DNA of 64,000 nucleotides, from assembly GCF_019207085.1 (NCBI RefSeq), contig NZ_JAATOM010000008.1, positions 124,001-188,000 of the forward strand. The letters run 5' to 3'. This document shows, piece after piece, positions 44,006 through 52,365 of this stretch. A program made the translations under genes and the position numbers. The first letter of the stretch is position 1. Every line of letters starts with the position of its first letter. This stretch comes from Variovorax sp. dw_308. Lineage in GTDB: Bacteria > Pseudomonadota > Gammaproteobacteria > Burkholderiales > Burkholderiaceae_C. The notes beneath the pieces were generated by a model that did not search any database, was not told where the DNA came from, and worked only from the letters and a program-made list of their open reading frames with translations.

Positions 44006-44845
44006 TCAGCCCGCGACCAGCGCGCGCAGTTCCGCCAGCACCTGCGCGGAGGGCGGCCGCACGCCGCGCCAGGTTTCAAAGGCCTCCGCCGCCTGCTCGA
44101 CCAGCATGCCGAGGCCGTCGCGCGGCACCGCGCCGTTCTCGCGCGCCCAGTCCATGAAACCTTGCGCAGCCGGCCCGTACATCATGTCGACCGCCAGCGC
44201 GCCGGGCTTCAGCACGCTGGCGGCCACGGGCACGCCGCCGCCGCTCAGGCTCGACGCCGTGGCGTTGACCACGACGTCGAAGTCGCCGCTGACGGTGCCG
44301 AGTTCCTGCGCTTCGATCTCGGCGTGGTGCGACAAGGCGAGCGCCGCATGCCGCTGCACCAGCGTCACTGCCTTGCCAAGTGTTCGATTGGCCACCACCA
44401 CGCGCCGCGCACCCGCTTCGAGAAAGGGCCCGAGCACGCCCGATGCACCACCGCCAGCGCCGACCAGCAGCACATCGCGGCCTTGCAGTTCGACGCCGGT
44501 GTTGCGCGTGATGTCGTTGACCAGGCCGGCGCCGTCGGTGTTGTCGCCATGGATGCCGTCATCTCGAAAGCTCAGCAGGTTCACGGCCTGCGCCAACGTA
44601 GCGCGCTGTGTCACGTGTTGCGCCAGCGCCGCCGCATCGAACTTGAACGGCACCGTGACATTGCAACCGCGCGCCGTGCCCGCGGGATCGGCGCGCAACG
44701 CGGCCACCGCCGTAGCAAAGCCACCGAGCGGCACCAGGCGCCGGCCATAGTCCAGCGCCTGCCCGGTGAGTTCGGCGAAGCGCATGTGAATCCACGGCGA
44801 GCGGCTGTGCTCGATCGGGTTGCCCATCACGCAATACAGGTCCAT
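44006..44845 (-). CDS. aroE: Shikimate 5-dehydrogenase AroE
   Basis: NADPH-dependent reduction of 3-dehydroshikimate to shikimate, the fourth step of the aromatic pathway. The 279-residue protein shows YCVMGNPIEHSRSP (substrate-binding Ser pair), the NTDGAGLVNDI motif, the cofactor-binding GAGGGASGVLGP and NRTLGKA. AAGGAGAAGG (44849-44858 on the minus strand) is a strong ribosome-binding site. It sits between the tonB-like gene and mtgA. A second aromatic-pathway gene, aroG, is at 56812. Confidence 0.95.
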   Translation of the reverse strand: MDLYCVMGNPIEHSRSPWIHMRFAELTGQALDYGRRLVPLGGFATAVAALRADPAGTARGCNVTVPFKFDAAALAQHVTQRATLAQAVNLLSFRDDGIHGDNTDGAGLVNDITRNTGVELQGRDVLLVGAGGGASGVLGPFLEAGARRVVVANRTLGKAVTLVQRHAALALSHHAEIEAQELGTVSGDFDVVVNATASSLSGGGVPVAASVLKPGALAVDMMYGPAAQGFMDWARENGAVPRDGLGMLVEQAAEAFETWRGVRPPSAQVLAELRALVAG

Positions 44846-44891
44846 GGCCTTCTCCCTTGTTGTCTGTCTCGAAGTCGCGATCAGAGTGCCG

Positions 44892-45746
44892 TCAGGGTGC
44901 GGAGGGCCGGGCCTCGAGCGTCTCGTCGCGGGTGAAACGGAAGCGGGAGGGCAGCACGATCTGGTCGGTCTGCCTGCGCATCGCGTCGGTGAACTTGCCG
45001 AAATTGCCGATGCTGCGCACGATCGCCTGGGCGCGCTTGTCGAGCACCGTGTTGCCGGAAGTCTCCACGATCTCCGCGCCGATGACGCTGCCGTCGTGGT
45101 TGATCGTGACCAGCATGGTCAGGGCGCCGTACAGCTTCTTGCCTGAGGCCTCGGGGAAGTTCTCGGTGCCGCGCGCCTCGATGCGCCGGCGCAGCGCATC
45201 CACATACATCGCGTAGGCGGCCTCGCGCGTGGCGGGGCTGATGTAGCGCTTCTTGGGCCGTGCGTTCTCTTCGTTCACCCGCTTCTCGATCTCGGCGAGC
45301 AGTTCGAGCAACTGGCGGCGCTGTTCCTCGCGGTCGCTGCTTTGCGCCGGGTCGCCCGAGTTGCGCGGATCGGGCAGGGGCATGGTGGCGAGTTGCTGCC
45401 GGATCTGCGCGAGCAGCAGTTGCTGCTGCGCCTGCATCGATTCGACCTGGCGCTGTGAATCCTCGGACGCATCGCCCACCGCGGTGAAGGCCGAGGGCGG
45501 CAACGGGCTGGTGGCGCGGCCGCGCTCCAGGTCGCCGCCGCCGGCCAGCGAGCGTTGCGCGATGGCCTGCGCCTTGTCGGGCTTCTCGTTGGTCGCCGCA
45601 TTGACCAGGATGACCTCGAGCGCGGTCTCCTTGAACGCGCGGTCGAAGGCCTCGGGATCGGCAAATCGCACGGCCAGCAACACGCCGTGGGCGAGGATCG
45701 AGATCCCCAGCGCGATCTGCAGGACGCTGAAGTCGCGCAGGTTCAT
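44892..45746 (-). CDS. TonB-like energy transducer protein
   Basis: 284 residues. An N-terminal membrane segment (about 8-25) follows a short cytoplasmic start. The periplasmic stretch is Gln/Glu-rich and probably helical (about 95-155, MQAQQQLLLAQIRQQLA). The TonB C-terminal fold follows (about 195-275), including YGALTMLVTINHDGSVIGAEIVETSG. It lacks the usual long Pro-Glu/Pro-Lys region. No ExbBD genes are adjacent. It overlaps the nuclease gene upstream by four bases. Whether it energises a receptor or is a divergent TonB-domain protein is open. Confidence 0.82.
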   Translation of the reverse strand: MNLRDFSVLQIALGISILAHGVLLAVRFADPEAFDRAFKETALEVILVNAATNEKPDKAQAIAQRSLAGGGDLERGRATSPLPPSAFTAVGDASEDSQRQVESMQAQQQLLLAQIRQQLATMPLPDPRNSGDPAQSSDREEQRRQLLELLAEIEKRVNEENARPKKRYISPATREAAYAMYVDALRRRIEARGTENFPEASGKKLYGALTMLVTINHDGSVIGAEIVETSGNTVLDKRAQAIVRSIGNFGKFTDAMRRQTDQIVLPSRFRFTRDETLEARPSAP

Positions 45747-47797
45747 GCGGGCACGTTGTCCGGCGTGGCCTCGCTGTCCGCCATATCCACGGCGATGGCG
45801 ATCGGGCCCGCGACTTCCTCTTCGTCGCCGCCGTCATCCTCGATGGCTGCCGCGTCGGGCGCCGCATCGAGCCGCGCCAGCACGGTGCCGTGCACGTCGA
45901 GCGCGATCTCGTCGATGTCGCCGAGCTTCACCCGCAGATGCGCCCCGCGCTCCTGCTGGCCGGCCACCGGGAACACCAGCGGCAGGTTGTCGGCGCGCAC
46001 CAGCGCACCGTTCGGGAAGTCCTTCATCACGGTCGCGTCCAGTTCGGTGATGCCGTTCTGCTGCAGGTACTTGAGCGTCCAGAAGCGCTCCATGCCGGCC
46101 TGGTAGGCGTTGTAGGTGCTGTAGGCCGCATCGAAGCCCGAGAGGATCGAGAACAGGTCGGCGTCCTTGGGCTTGAACGGCGCGGCCAGCGCGGCGGTCT
46201 TGCCGTGGCGCGCGGCCGCGATGATCTGCCACTGGTTGACCAGGTCGGTGTAGCGGCGCAGCGGGGAAGTGCTCCACGCATAGCTCTTCACGCCGATGCC
46301 CGCATGAGGCGCCGGCCTGGTGCCCATGCGGACCTTCACACCCGGCGCCAGGCTGGCCTGGCTGCGGTAGAGGCCCGGCACGCCGAACTCGCCGAGCCAG
46401 CTGCCCCAGGTGCTGTTGGTCAGGATCATGGCCTCGGCCACGATGAGGTCCAGCGGCGCGCCACGGCGGCGGGTGCTGATGCTGACCTTTTCTTCACCGC
46501 TCGGCTCGCCGACATTCCCCTCAAGCCGGAAGTTGTAATCGGGCCGGTTGAAGTTCTCCGGCTTGCCGCGCACGACTTCGCGCTGCGCCTTCAGGCTGCG
46601 CGCCAGGCGGAACAGGAAGCCGAGCGGTTCGCGCAATTGCGTGGCCACCGCCGGCGCGTCGCCGTCGGGCACGCTGGCGTCGGTCAGCCATTCCTCGCTG
46701 ACGAAGGCGTCGAGCTGGTCATGGCGCAGGTTGGCAACGATGGGCACGCGTTCCAGCTTCGTCTCGGTGCCCTTGAGTTCGAGCGAGCTCTCGTCGAAGG
46801 TCGCGTAGAGCGAGACGGCCGGGCAGTCGCGCCCTTCCTGCAGCGTGTACGCGTTCACGATGTCGTCCGGCAGCATCGTGATCTTGTAGCCCGGCATGTA
46901 GACCGTGGACATGCGGTTGCGCGCCACCTGGTCGATCGCGCTGCCGGGCACCAGCGCCAGTCCCGGCGCGGCGATGTGGATGCCGACGACGACCGTGCCG
47001 CTGCCCAGGCCCCGCACGGAGAGCGCATCGTCGATTTCCGTGGTCTGCGAATCGTCGATGGAAAAGGCCTGCACGCCCTCGGCCAGCGGCAGTGCGTCGG
47101 TGATCGCTGGCGCCTGCAGGGCCGGGAAGGCGGTGCCTTTGGGGAAGTTCTCGAACAGGAAGCGCTTCCAGTGGAACTGGTAGGCCGAGTCGATGGCCCC
47201 GGCGCGCTCCAGCAGTTCCAGCGGCGGCCGCTGCGAGGCGCGCGAGGCATCGACCACGGCGCGGTATTCGGGCGCGTTCTTGTCGGGCTTGAACAGGATC
47301 TTGTAGAGCTGGTCGCGCACCGGTGCCGGGCATGTGCCCTCGGCCAGTTGCTTCGCCCATTCGTCGATCTGCGCCTGCACCTGCTTCTTCTTCTCGATGG
47401 CCGCGAGCGCCTGCTGCACGATCTCCGCGGGCGCCTTCTTGAAGCGGCCCTTGCCGGCGCGGCGGAAGTAATGCGGCGCATCGAACAGGCCGAGCAGCGC
47501 GGCAGCCTGCTGCGCCAGCGTGGGCTTGTCCTGGAAATAGTCGGCCGCCAGGTCGGCGAAGCCGAACTCTCCCTCGGGCGAGAACTCCCAGGCGAGGTCG
47601 AGGTCCATGGTTGCAGCCAGGGCACGCGCCTCGCTGATCAACTCGGCCGGGCCGGGCTTCTCGAAGCGCAGCACGATGTTGGCGGCCTTGACCTTGACGC
47701 GCTTGCCGGTGTCGAGCTCGACCTGGGCCGAGGCTTCCGCCTCCGACAGCACGCGACCGCCAAGGTATTTGCCGGCTTCTTCAAACAATACAAACAT
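45743..47797 (-). CDS. RNase II/RNB-family 3'-5' exoribonuclease
   Basis: 684 residues. The RNB catalytic domain spans about 235-560, with the metal-binding signature FSIDDSQTTEIDDALSV, followed by RNMSTVYMPG, and AEAMILTNSTWG. Later SPLRRYTDLVNQWQI is the typical RNB C-terminal motif. The last 90 residues may form an S1-like RNA-binding fold and end in an acidic tail. It degrades single-stranded RNA; assignment to RNase II rather than RNase R rests on the short length and lack of a basic tail. It heads a probable operon with tonB, aroE and mtgA. Confidence 0.88.
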   Translation of the reverse strand: MFVLFEEAGKYLGGRVLSEAEASAQVELDTGKRVKVKAANIVLRFEKPGPAELISEARALAATMDLDLAWEFSPEGEFGFADLAADYFQDKPTLAQQAAALLGLFDAPHYFRRAGKGRFKKAPAEIVQQALAAIEKKKQVQAQIDEWAKQLAEGTCPAPVRDQLYKILFKPDKNAPEYRAVVDASRASQRPPLELLERAGAIDSAYQFHWKRFLFENFPKGTAFPALQAPAITDALPLAEGVQAFSIDDSQTTEIDDALSVRGLGSGTVVVGIHIAAPGLALVPGSAIDQVARNRMSTVYMPGYKITMLPDDIVNAYTLQEGRDCPAVSLYATFDESSLELKGTETKLERVPIVANLRHDQLDAFVSEEWLTDASVPDGDAPAVATQLREPLGFLFRLARSLKAQREVVRGKPENFNRPDYNFRLEGNVGEPSGEEKVSISTRRRGAPLDLIVAEAMILTNSTWGSWLGEFGVPGLYRSQASLAPGVKVRMGTRPAPHAGIGVKSYAWSTSPLRRYTDLVNQWQIIAAARHGKTAALAAPFKPKDADLFSILSGFDAAYSTYNAYQAGMERFWTLKYLQQNGITELDATVMKDFPNGALVRADNLPLVFPVAGQQERGAHLRVKLGDIDEIALDVHGTVLARLDAAPDAAAIEDDGGDEEEVAGPIAIAVDMADSEATPDNVPA

Positions 47798-47804
47798 GGT
47801 GACG

Positions 47805-47810
47805 ATTGTC
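47805..47810 (-). promoter_or_regulatory. Candidate -10 element just before the RNB gene
   Basis: On the minus strand GACAAT ends 7 nt before the ATG at 47797, with no Shine-Dalgarno between. It matches four of six consensus bases, so it is weak alone, but its placement matches the pattern at lpxC, rodA, tldD and mpl. Confidence 0.35.
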
Positions 47811-47876
47811 CCATGGGCCCGAGGCGTGAAAACCGAGGGCTTGTGCGCGGATTACCCCGAGGAGTCCGGGGGCGAA

Positions 47877-48470
47877 CTACAGGTTCAGGAACGCCATGAC
47901 CTCGTCCAGGTGCGCCCGTTCGAAATCCGACAGCGCGTGGTCGCCCTGGTTCAGCAGCTTGATGCGGCTGCCGGCATAGCGCGCCGACATCTCGCGCCAG
48001 TCGAGCACCTCGTCACCCTTGGCCACGATCGCGAAGCAGCGCTCCGGCCGCGGCAGCGCCCCCACTTCCAGCGCCTTCAGCTCGCCGATGTACTCCGGGC
48101 GGAAATGGAACTGCTGCGCCGGGTCATGCCACTGGGTCTGCGTGCCGATGTGGTGCGCCAGGTCGCGCGCCGGGTCGACCGCCGGGTTCAACAGCACCGC
48201 GGGGCAGCGGGTCATTCCAGCCACGTAGGTGGCGTAGAAGCCGCCCAGCGACGAGCCCACCACCGCCATCGACTCGCGCGGCCAGGACGCGATGCCGCGC
48301 ATGACCATGTCGATGGCCTCGCGCGGCGAGGGCGGCAACTGCGGGCACCACCAGTGAACCTCCGGGTGCGATGCCGCGACGCGGCGCGCCATCACTTGCG
48401 CCTTGGTCGAGTTCGGAGACGAGCGGAAGCCGTGCAGGTATAGCAGATGGGTCGCGGGAAGATGTCGCAT
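47877..48470 (-). CDS. YqiA/YcfP-family esterase
   Basis: A 197-residue alpha/beta hydrolase. LLYLHGFRSSPNSTKA (about 9-24), VGSSLGGFYA with the nucleophile Ser near residue 74, an acid in VAKGDEVLDW, and QGDHALSDFE with the catalytic His near 178 match the YqiA family of small esterases. There is no signal peptide, so it acts in the cytoplasm. Its ATG abuts an A/T-rich palindrome. It lies 79 nt upstream of the RNB gene on the same strand. Confidence 0.87.
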   Translation of the reverse strand: MRHLPATHLLYLHGFRSSPNSTKAQVMARRVAASHPEVHWWCPQLPPSPREAIDMVMRGIASWPRESMAVVGSSLGGFYATYVAGMTRCPAVLLNPAVDPARDLAHHIGTQTQWHDPAQQFHFRPEYIGELKALEVGALPRPERCFAIVAKGDEVLDWREMSARYAGSRIKLLNQGDHALSDFERAHLDEVMAFLNL

Positions 48471-48487
48471 GCTATGAAATTTATAGC
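48471..48487. repeat. A/T-rich palindrome GCTAT-N7-ATAGC
   Basis: GCTATGAAATTTATAGC is a near-perfect 17-bp palindrome directly upstream of the esterase ATG. On the minus strand TATAAA (48480-48485) lies 9 nt before that ATG and could be a -10. Similar GCTAT...ATAGC motifs are, as I recall, frequent between genes in Comamonadaceae. Confidence 0.5.
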
Positions 48488-48686
48488 GGGTTATGCAGGG
48501 GCCACGGTCACTGCGCGCTGCTTTGTTCTGGAGGGAGGTGTCATCGTAGGGCGGGCGGGCGGACCCCGGCAGGAGCCCGTGCGGCTAGTTTGTAACAAGT
48601 GTCGACTCACTCCGCCTCGCCATGCATCCCATGAATTCGGCAGTCAACAATGTGTATTAACTGTTACTCGATTTATGCTCAGGCCC

Positions 48687-49430
48687 ATGTCCCCCACAGA
48701 AACGACCTTGACATCGCCCTCGCCCTGGGGCGTCCTGGTCGTGGAGGACGACAACCATGCCCGCGCGTTCTTCGAGGCGAGCGTGCGGCGCAGCCCGCGG
48801 CTGCAGTGGCTTGGCGGCGCGGCCTCCGTGCGCGAGGCGCTGGACTGGCTCGACGGCGACGCGGTGGCTCCGGACGTGCTGCTGGTGGACCTCGGCCTGC
48901 CCGATGGCAGCGGACTCGACGTGATCTCGGCCGCCGTGGCCCGCTATCCGCAGTGCGAGCCCCTCGTGATCTCGGTCTTCGGCGACGAGGACAGCGTGCT
49001 CGCGAGCATCGAGGCCGGAGCACTTGGTTACATCCACAAGGACGCCGCGCCAGAGGACATCGCCCTCACCATCCTCGAGATGAAGGCCGGGGCCTCGCCG
49101 ATCTCGCCGATGATCGCGCGGCGCGTGCTGGCGCGATACCGGCTGCTGCAGTCGGGCGGCCGGGCCGAGCCCGATGCGGCGCCCACCACGCCCCCGCCAG
49201 GCCCGGACGGCGCGGCGCGAGCGCTGCTCTCGCGCCGCGAGCAGGAGGTGCTGACGCTGATCGCCCGCGGCTTCTCGTACGCCGAGATCGCGCGCCTGCA
49301 AGGCCTCAGCGTGCACACGGTGCAAACCCACATCAAGCACCTCTACGGCAAGCTGGCGGTGCACTCCAAGAACGAGGCGGTCTTCGAGGCCATGCGCCTG
49401 GGCCTGCTGCACCACCCGGGCGCGCGCTGA
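48687..49430 (+). CDS. NarL/FixJ-family response regulator
   Basis: 247 residues from ATG 48687; an in-frame ATG at 48675 would add four. The receiver domain has the acidic pair VVEDDN, phospho-acceptor Asp68 in LLVDLGLPDGSG, and Lys in GYIHKDAAPEDI. A LuxR-type helix-turn-helix follows (about 180-240), with LSRREQEVLTLIARGFSYAEIA. The stop overlaps the start of the sensor-kinase gene by one base, so the pair is translationally coupled. Target genes are unknown. Confidence 0.9.
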   Translation: MSPTETTLTSPSPWGVLVVEDDNHARAFFEASVRRSPRLQWLGGAASVREALDWLDGDAVAPDVLLVDLGLPDGSGLDVISAAVARYPQCEPLVISVFGDEDSVLASIEAGALGYIHKDAAPEDIALTILEMKAGASPISPMIARRVLARYRLLQSGGRAEPDAAPTTPPPGPDGAARALLSRREQEVLTLIARGFSYAEIARLQGLSVHTVQTHIKHLYGKLAVHSKNEAVFEAMRLGLLHHPGAR

Positions 49431-51256
49431 TGCGCGGCTGGCGCGCCGCGGCCATGGCGCTGCTGGTGTGCTGGGCCTGCGCCTTCGCGTCTGCCCACAC
49501 CGGAGCGGCCGTCCTGGAATTGCGGCAGGGCAGCGTCAGCAGCACCGTCGATGGCCAGGCCACCACGGCGCCGGTGGAACTGCCCTACAACTGGGACCAC
49601 GAACAACATGCGCGGCCCGGCATGGCCAGTTTCTCGCTGCCCTTCACGCTGCCCGGGCGGCCCGACGGCCCCTGGGCCCTGTACCTGCAACGCATCGGCA
49701 GCACCTTCGAAGTGCGCCTCAATGGCGAACTGCTGCGCGTGCATGGCGACCTGTCGCACGGCAACGGTGCGGACTATGCGAAGTCGCCGAGGTCGCTGAT
49801 GATCCCGGCGCAACTGCTGCGCGCCGGCCCCAACCTGCTCGAAGTCCGCCTGCGGGCCGATTCCGGGCGCCGCGCCGGCTTGTCCCCGGTCCTGATCGGC
49901 CCGGCCGACGATGTGCTGGCGGCCTTCAGCGTCGACTACGCCTGGCGTTTCACCGGCTCCGTCCTGCTGGTGGGTTTCAGCGTCGTCGTCGGCGCCATCG
50001 CGCTGGCCTTGTGGCTCACGCAGTCCGACAGCGGCGTGACCGGCGGGCGCCGACGCGAACCCGTCTATTTCTGGGCCGCGCTGGCGGAATTCTGCTGGGC
50101 CTTGCGCGTGGCCGATGCCGCCATCGCCACGCCGCCGATCGGCTGGGTGGGCTGGGGCACGCTGATGACCGCCTGCTATTCGGGCTGGGCCGCGTCGGCG
50201 ATGCTGTTCTGCCACCATGTCGCGGGCTGGGACCGGCACCCCCGCATGCGCTGGATGGGGTGGTCCATGGCCCTCATGTTCTTCGGCTCCATTGCCTGCT
50301 GCTGGATCTCGCTGAGCCGGGCCGACCCGCGCTGGCTGACCGCGTGGCTGGCGCTGGAGCTGGTCGGTGTGATCGGCTACATCGGCGTCTTTGTCGTGGC
50401 CACGGCGCGCCGGCCCGACACCGGGCGCGTGCTGGTCGGCTCGGCCGCGGTGCTGACCGTGCTGGTGGCGCTGCGCGACTGGGCCGTGATCCGCCTGAGC
50501 GACAGCTACGGTGAAACCACCTGGGTGCGCTACACATCGGTGTTCTTCGGCATCGCCTTGCTGGCCATCGTGCTCGAGCGCTTCCAGGCCGCCAGCACCC
50601 AGGCCAGGAACCTGCTCGGCACCCTGGCCGCCCGCGTGGCCGATCGGGAGCGCGAACTGGCCTCGACCTACGCCCGGCTCGACGCCGCCAGCCGCGAGCA
50701 GGCGCGCACGCTCGAGCGCGAACGCATCCTGCGCGACATGCACGACGGCGTCGGCTCGCACATCAGCGCGGCCATCCACCAGATCCAGTCCGGCCAGGCC
50801 CGGCCATCGGAGCTGATGCGCACGCTGCGCGATTCGCTGGACCAGCTCAAGCTGTCGATCGATGCGATCCACATGCCGCCCGGCGACGTGGGCGCGCTGC
50901 TGGCCGCGTTGCGCTACCGGCTGGAGCCGCGGCTGGCCGCGTCCAGCGTGGGGCTGGAGTGGGCGGTGGATGAGCTCGAACCCGTGGCGCGCCTGGACGC
51001 CCCTGCCATGCGGCAACTGCAATTCCTGCTGTTCGAGGTCATCTCCAACGTGCTGCAGCACGCCGGCGCCAGCGTGCTGCGCATCGAGGCCGCGATGCAC
51101 GAGGGCGTGCTGCGATTGCGCGCCGTGGACAACGGCCGCGGCTTCGACGCCAGCCAGCCGCCGCGCGCCCTGCGCCAGCGCGCGCAGGCCATCGGCGCGC
51201 ACCTGGCGCTGGAAAGCCAGCCGGGGCGGACGGTGGTACAGCTCGCCTTTCCGTGA
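49430..51256 (+). CDS. Membrane sensor histidine kinase, 7TM type, HisKA_3-like
   Basis: 608 residues. A signal-like segment (about 1-23) is followed by a periplasmic beta-rich domain (about 25-160, with a jelly-roll feel around GSTFEVRLNGELLR), then about seven membrane segments (about 180-400), a coiled coil, and the phospho-acceptor block RDMHDGVGSH with His438. A compact ATPase domain ends the protein (EVISNVLQHAG, DNGRGFD). The layout matches 7TM sensor kinases with an extracellular DISM-type ligand domain. It pairs with the NarL-type regulator upstream. The longer open frame covering that regulator is a shadow. Confidence 0.88.
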   Translation: MRGWRAAAMALLVCWACAFASAHTGAAVLELRQGSVSSTVDGQATTAPVELPYNWDHEQHARPGMASFSLPFTLPGRPDGPWALYLQRIGSTFEVRLNGELLRVHGDLSHGNGADYAKSPRSLMIPAQLLRAGPNLLEVRLRADSGRRAGLSPVLIGPADDVLAAFSVDYAWRFTGSVLLVGFSVVVGAIALALWLTQSDSGVTGGRRREPVYFWAALAEFCWALRVADAAIATPPIGWVGWGTLMTACYSGWAASAMLFCHHVAGWDRHPRMRWMGWSMALMFFGSIACCWISLSRADPRWLTAWLALELVGVIGYIGVFVVATARRPDTGRVLVGSAAVLTVLVALRDWAVIRLSDSYGETTWVRYTSVFFGIALLAIVLERFQAASTQARNLLGTLAARVADRERELASTYARLDAASREQARTLERERILRDMHDGVGSHISAAIHQIQSGQARPSELMRTLRDSLDQLKLSIDAIHMPPGDVGALLAALRYRLEPRLAASSVGLEWAVDELEPVARLDAPAMRQLQFLLFEVISNVLQHAGASVLRIEAAMHEGVLRLRAVDNGRGFDASQPPRALRQRAQAIGAHLALESQPGRTVVQLAFP

Positions 51257-51315
51257 CGGCGGCCCCGGCAGGCGCGTTTCCTGCTAACTGCGGTCAGCAC
51301 TTTCCAGAGGACGCC

Positions 51316-52293
51316 ATGAACCGCTTCAACCCCTCGCGGCGCACCGCGCTGCATTGGCTCGCAGCCAGCGCTGCCGCAGCCACTTTCCCCGCCTACGCAC
51401 AATGGCCGGACCGGCCCATCCGGATCGTCGTGACTTTCCCTCCGGGTGGCTCGAGCGACGTGCTGGCCCGCCTCATGGCGGAGCAACTGGGCAAGAAGCT
51501 GGGGCAGCCGGTCGTCGTCGACAACAAGCCCGGCGCGGGAGGCACCATTGGCGGCACGCTCGTGGCCACGGCGCCGCCGGATGGCTATACGCTGCTGCTC
51601 TCCAACACGACGCCCATCGCGCTCGGCCCGTTCACCCTGGAGAAGCAGCCCTACGATCCGGTGGGTGACTTCACCCACATGGCCTACCTGGGCGCCGCGC
51701 CGCTCGTCATCATGGCCAGCAAGCCCTCCGGCATCAAGACCTATGCAGAGTTCGAGGACGTCGCCAGGAAGCAGGGACGCATGGACTTCGGCTCCGGCGG
51801 CCCCGGCTCCATCGGGCACATCCACGGCGAATTGCTCAAGAAGACGACCGGCTTGAACATGGTGCACGTGCCCTATCGCGGCGGCGCGCCGATGACCACC
51901 GACCTGATCGCCAACACCATCCCGATCGGCATCGATGTCATCACCTCGTACATCCCCTTCTTCAAGGGCGGGCAGCTTGTTCCCCTGGCAGTGACAAGCG
52001 CTCAGCGCGCGCCGCTGATGCCTGAGGTGCCCACCATCGTGGAGTTGAAGCAGCCCAAGCTGGTTCTCGAGAACTTCTTCGGCCTGTCCGGCCCGCCCAG
52101 GATGCCTGCCGACGTGGTGGCCCGGATCAACTCGGCATGCAATGAAGTGCTGGTGATGCCCGATATCCAGAAGAAGTTGACGGAACTGGCCATCGTGGCA
52201 AAGCCGGAGACGCTCGCAATGTTCAATGACTTCGTGAAAGAACAGGTGGCTGTGTTGGGCCCGACGGTCAAGGCCGCGGGAATCAAGCTTTAG
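51316..52293 (+). CDS. Bug-family (TctC-like) substrate-binding protein
   Basis: 325 residues. An N-terminal export signal (RRTALHWLAASAAAATFPAYA, spanning residues 9-29) resembles a Tat signal. The mature protein starts QWPDRPIRIVVTFPPGGSSDVLAR, the hallmark of Bug proteins, and contains NKPGAGGTIGG, DGYTLLL, and HVPYRGGAPM. Bug proteins are periplasmic binders for carboxylates in tripartite tricarboxylate transport or sensing. Many occur without transporter genes nearby, as here. The ligand is unknown. Confidence 0.92.
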   Translation: MNRFNPSRRTALHWLAASAAAATFPAYAQWPDRPIRIVVTFPPGGSSDVLARLMAEQLGKKLGQPVVVDNKPGAGGTIGGTLVATAPPDGYTLLLSNTTPIALGPFTLEKQPYDPVGDFTHMAYLGAAPLVIMASKPSGIKTYAEFEDVARKQGRMDFGSGGPGSIGHIHGELLKKTTGLNMVHVPYRGGAPMTTDLIANTIPIGIDVITSYIPFFKGGQLVPLAVTSAQRAPLMPEVPTIVELKQPKLVLENFFGLSGPPRMPADVVARINSACNEVLVMPDIQKKLTELAIVAKPETLAMFNDFVKEQVAVLGPTVKAAGIKL

Positions 52294-52323
52294 CGGGCGT
52301 TTCCAAGCGGCGCATGCTGCCTC

Positions 52324-52341
52324 CCCGCGGTCATTCGCGGG
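52324..52341 (+). terminator. Hairpin after the Bug-protein gene
   Basis: CCCGCG (52324-52329) pairs with CGCGGG (52336-52341) across a 6-nt loop, 30 nt after the stop. There is no clear U-tract. Confidence 0.4.
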
Positions 52342-52346
52342 TGGGC

Positions 52347-52365
52347 GGGGCGATAATTGCGCCCC
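52347..52365 (+). promoter_or_regulatory. -10-like GATAAT within a small palindrome abutting rodA
   Basis: GATAAT (52352-52357) matches five of six -10 bases and ends 8 nt before the rodA ATG. It lies inside GGGGCG-N7-CGCCCC (52347-52365). No Shine-Dalgarno is present, so a leaderless rodA mRNA is likely. Confidence 0.5.
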
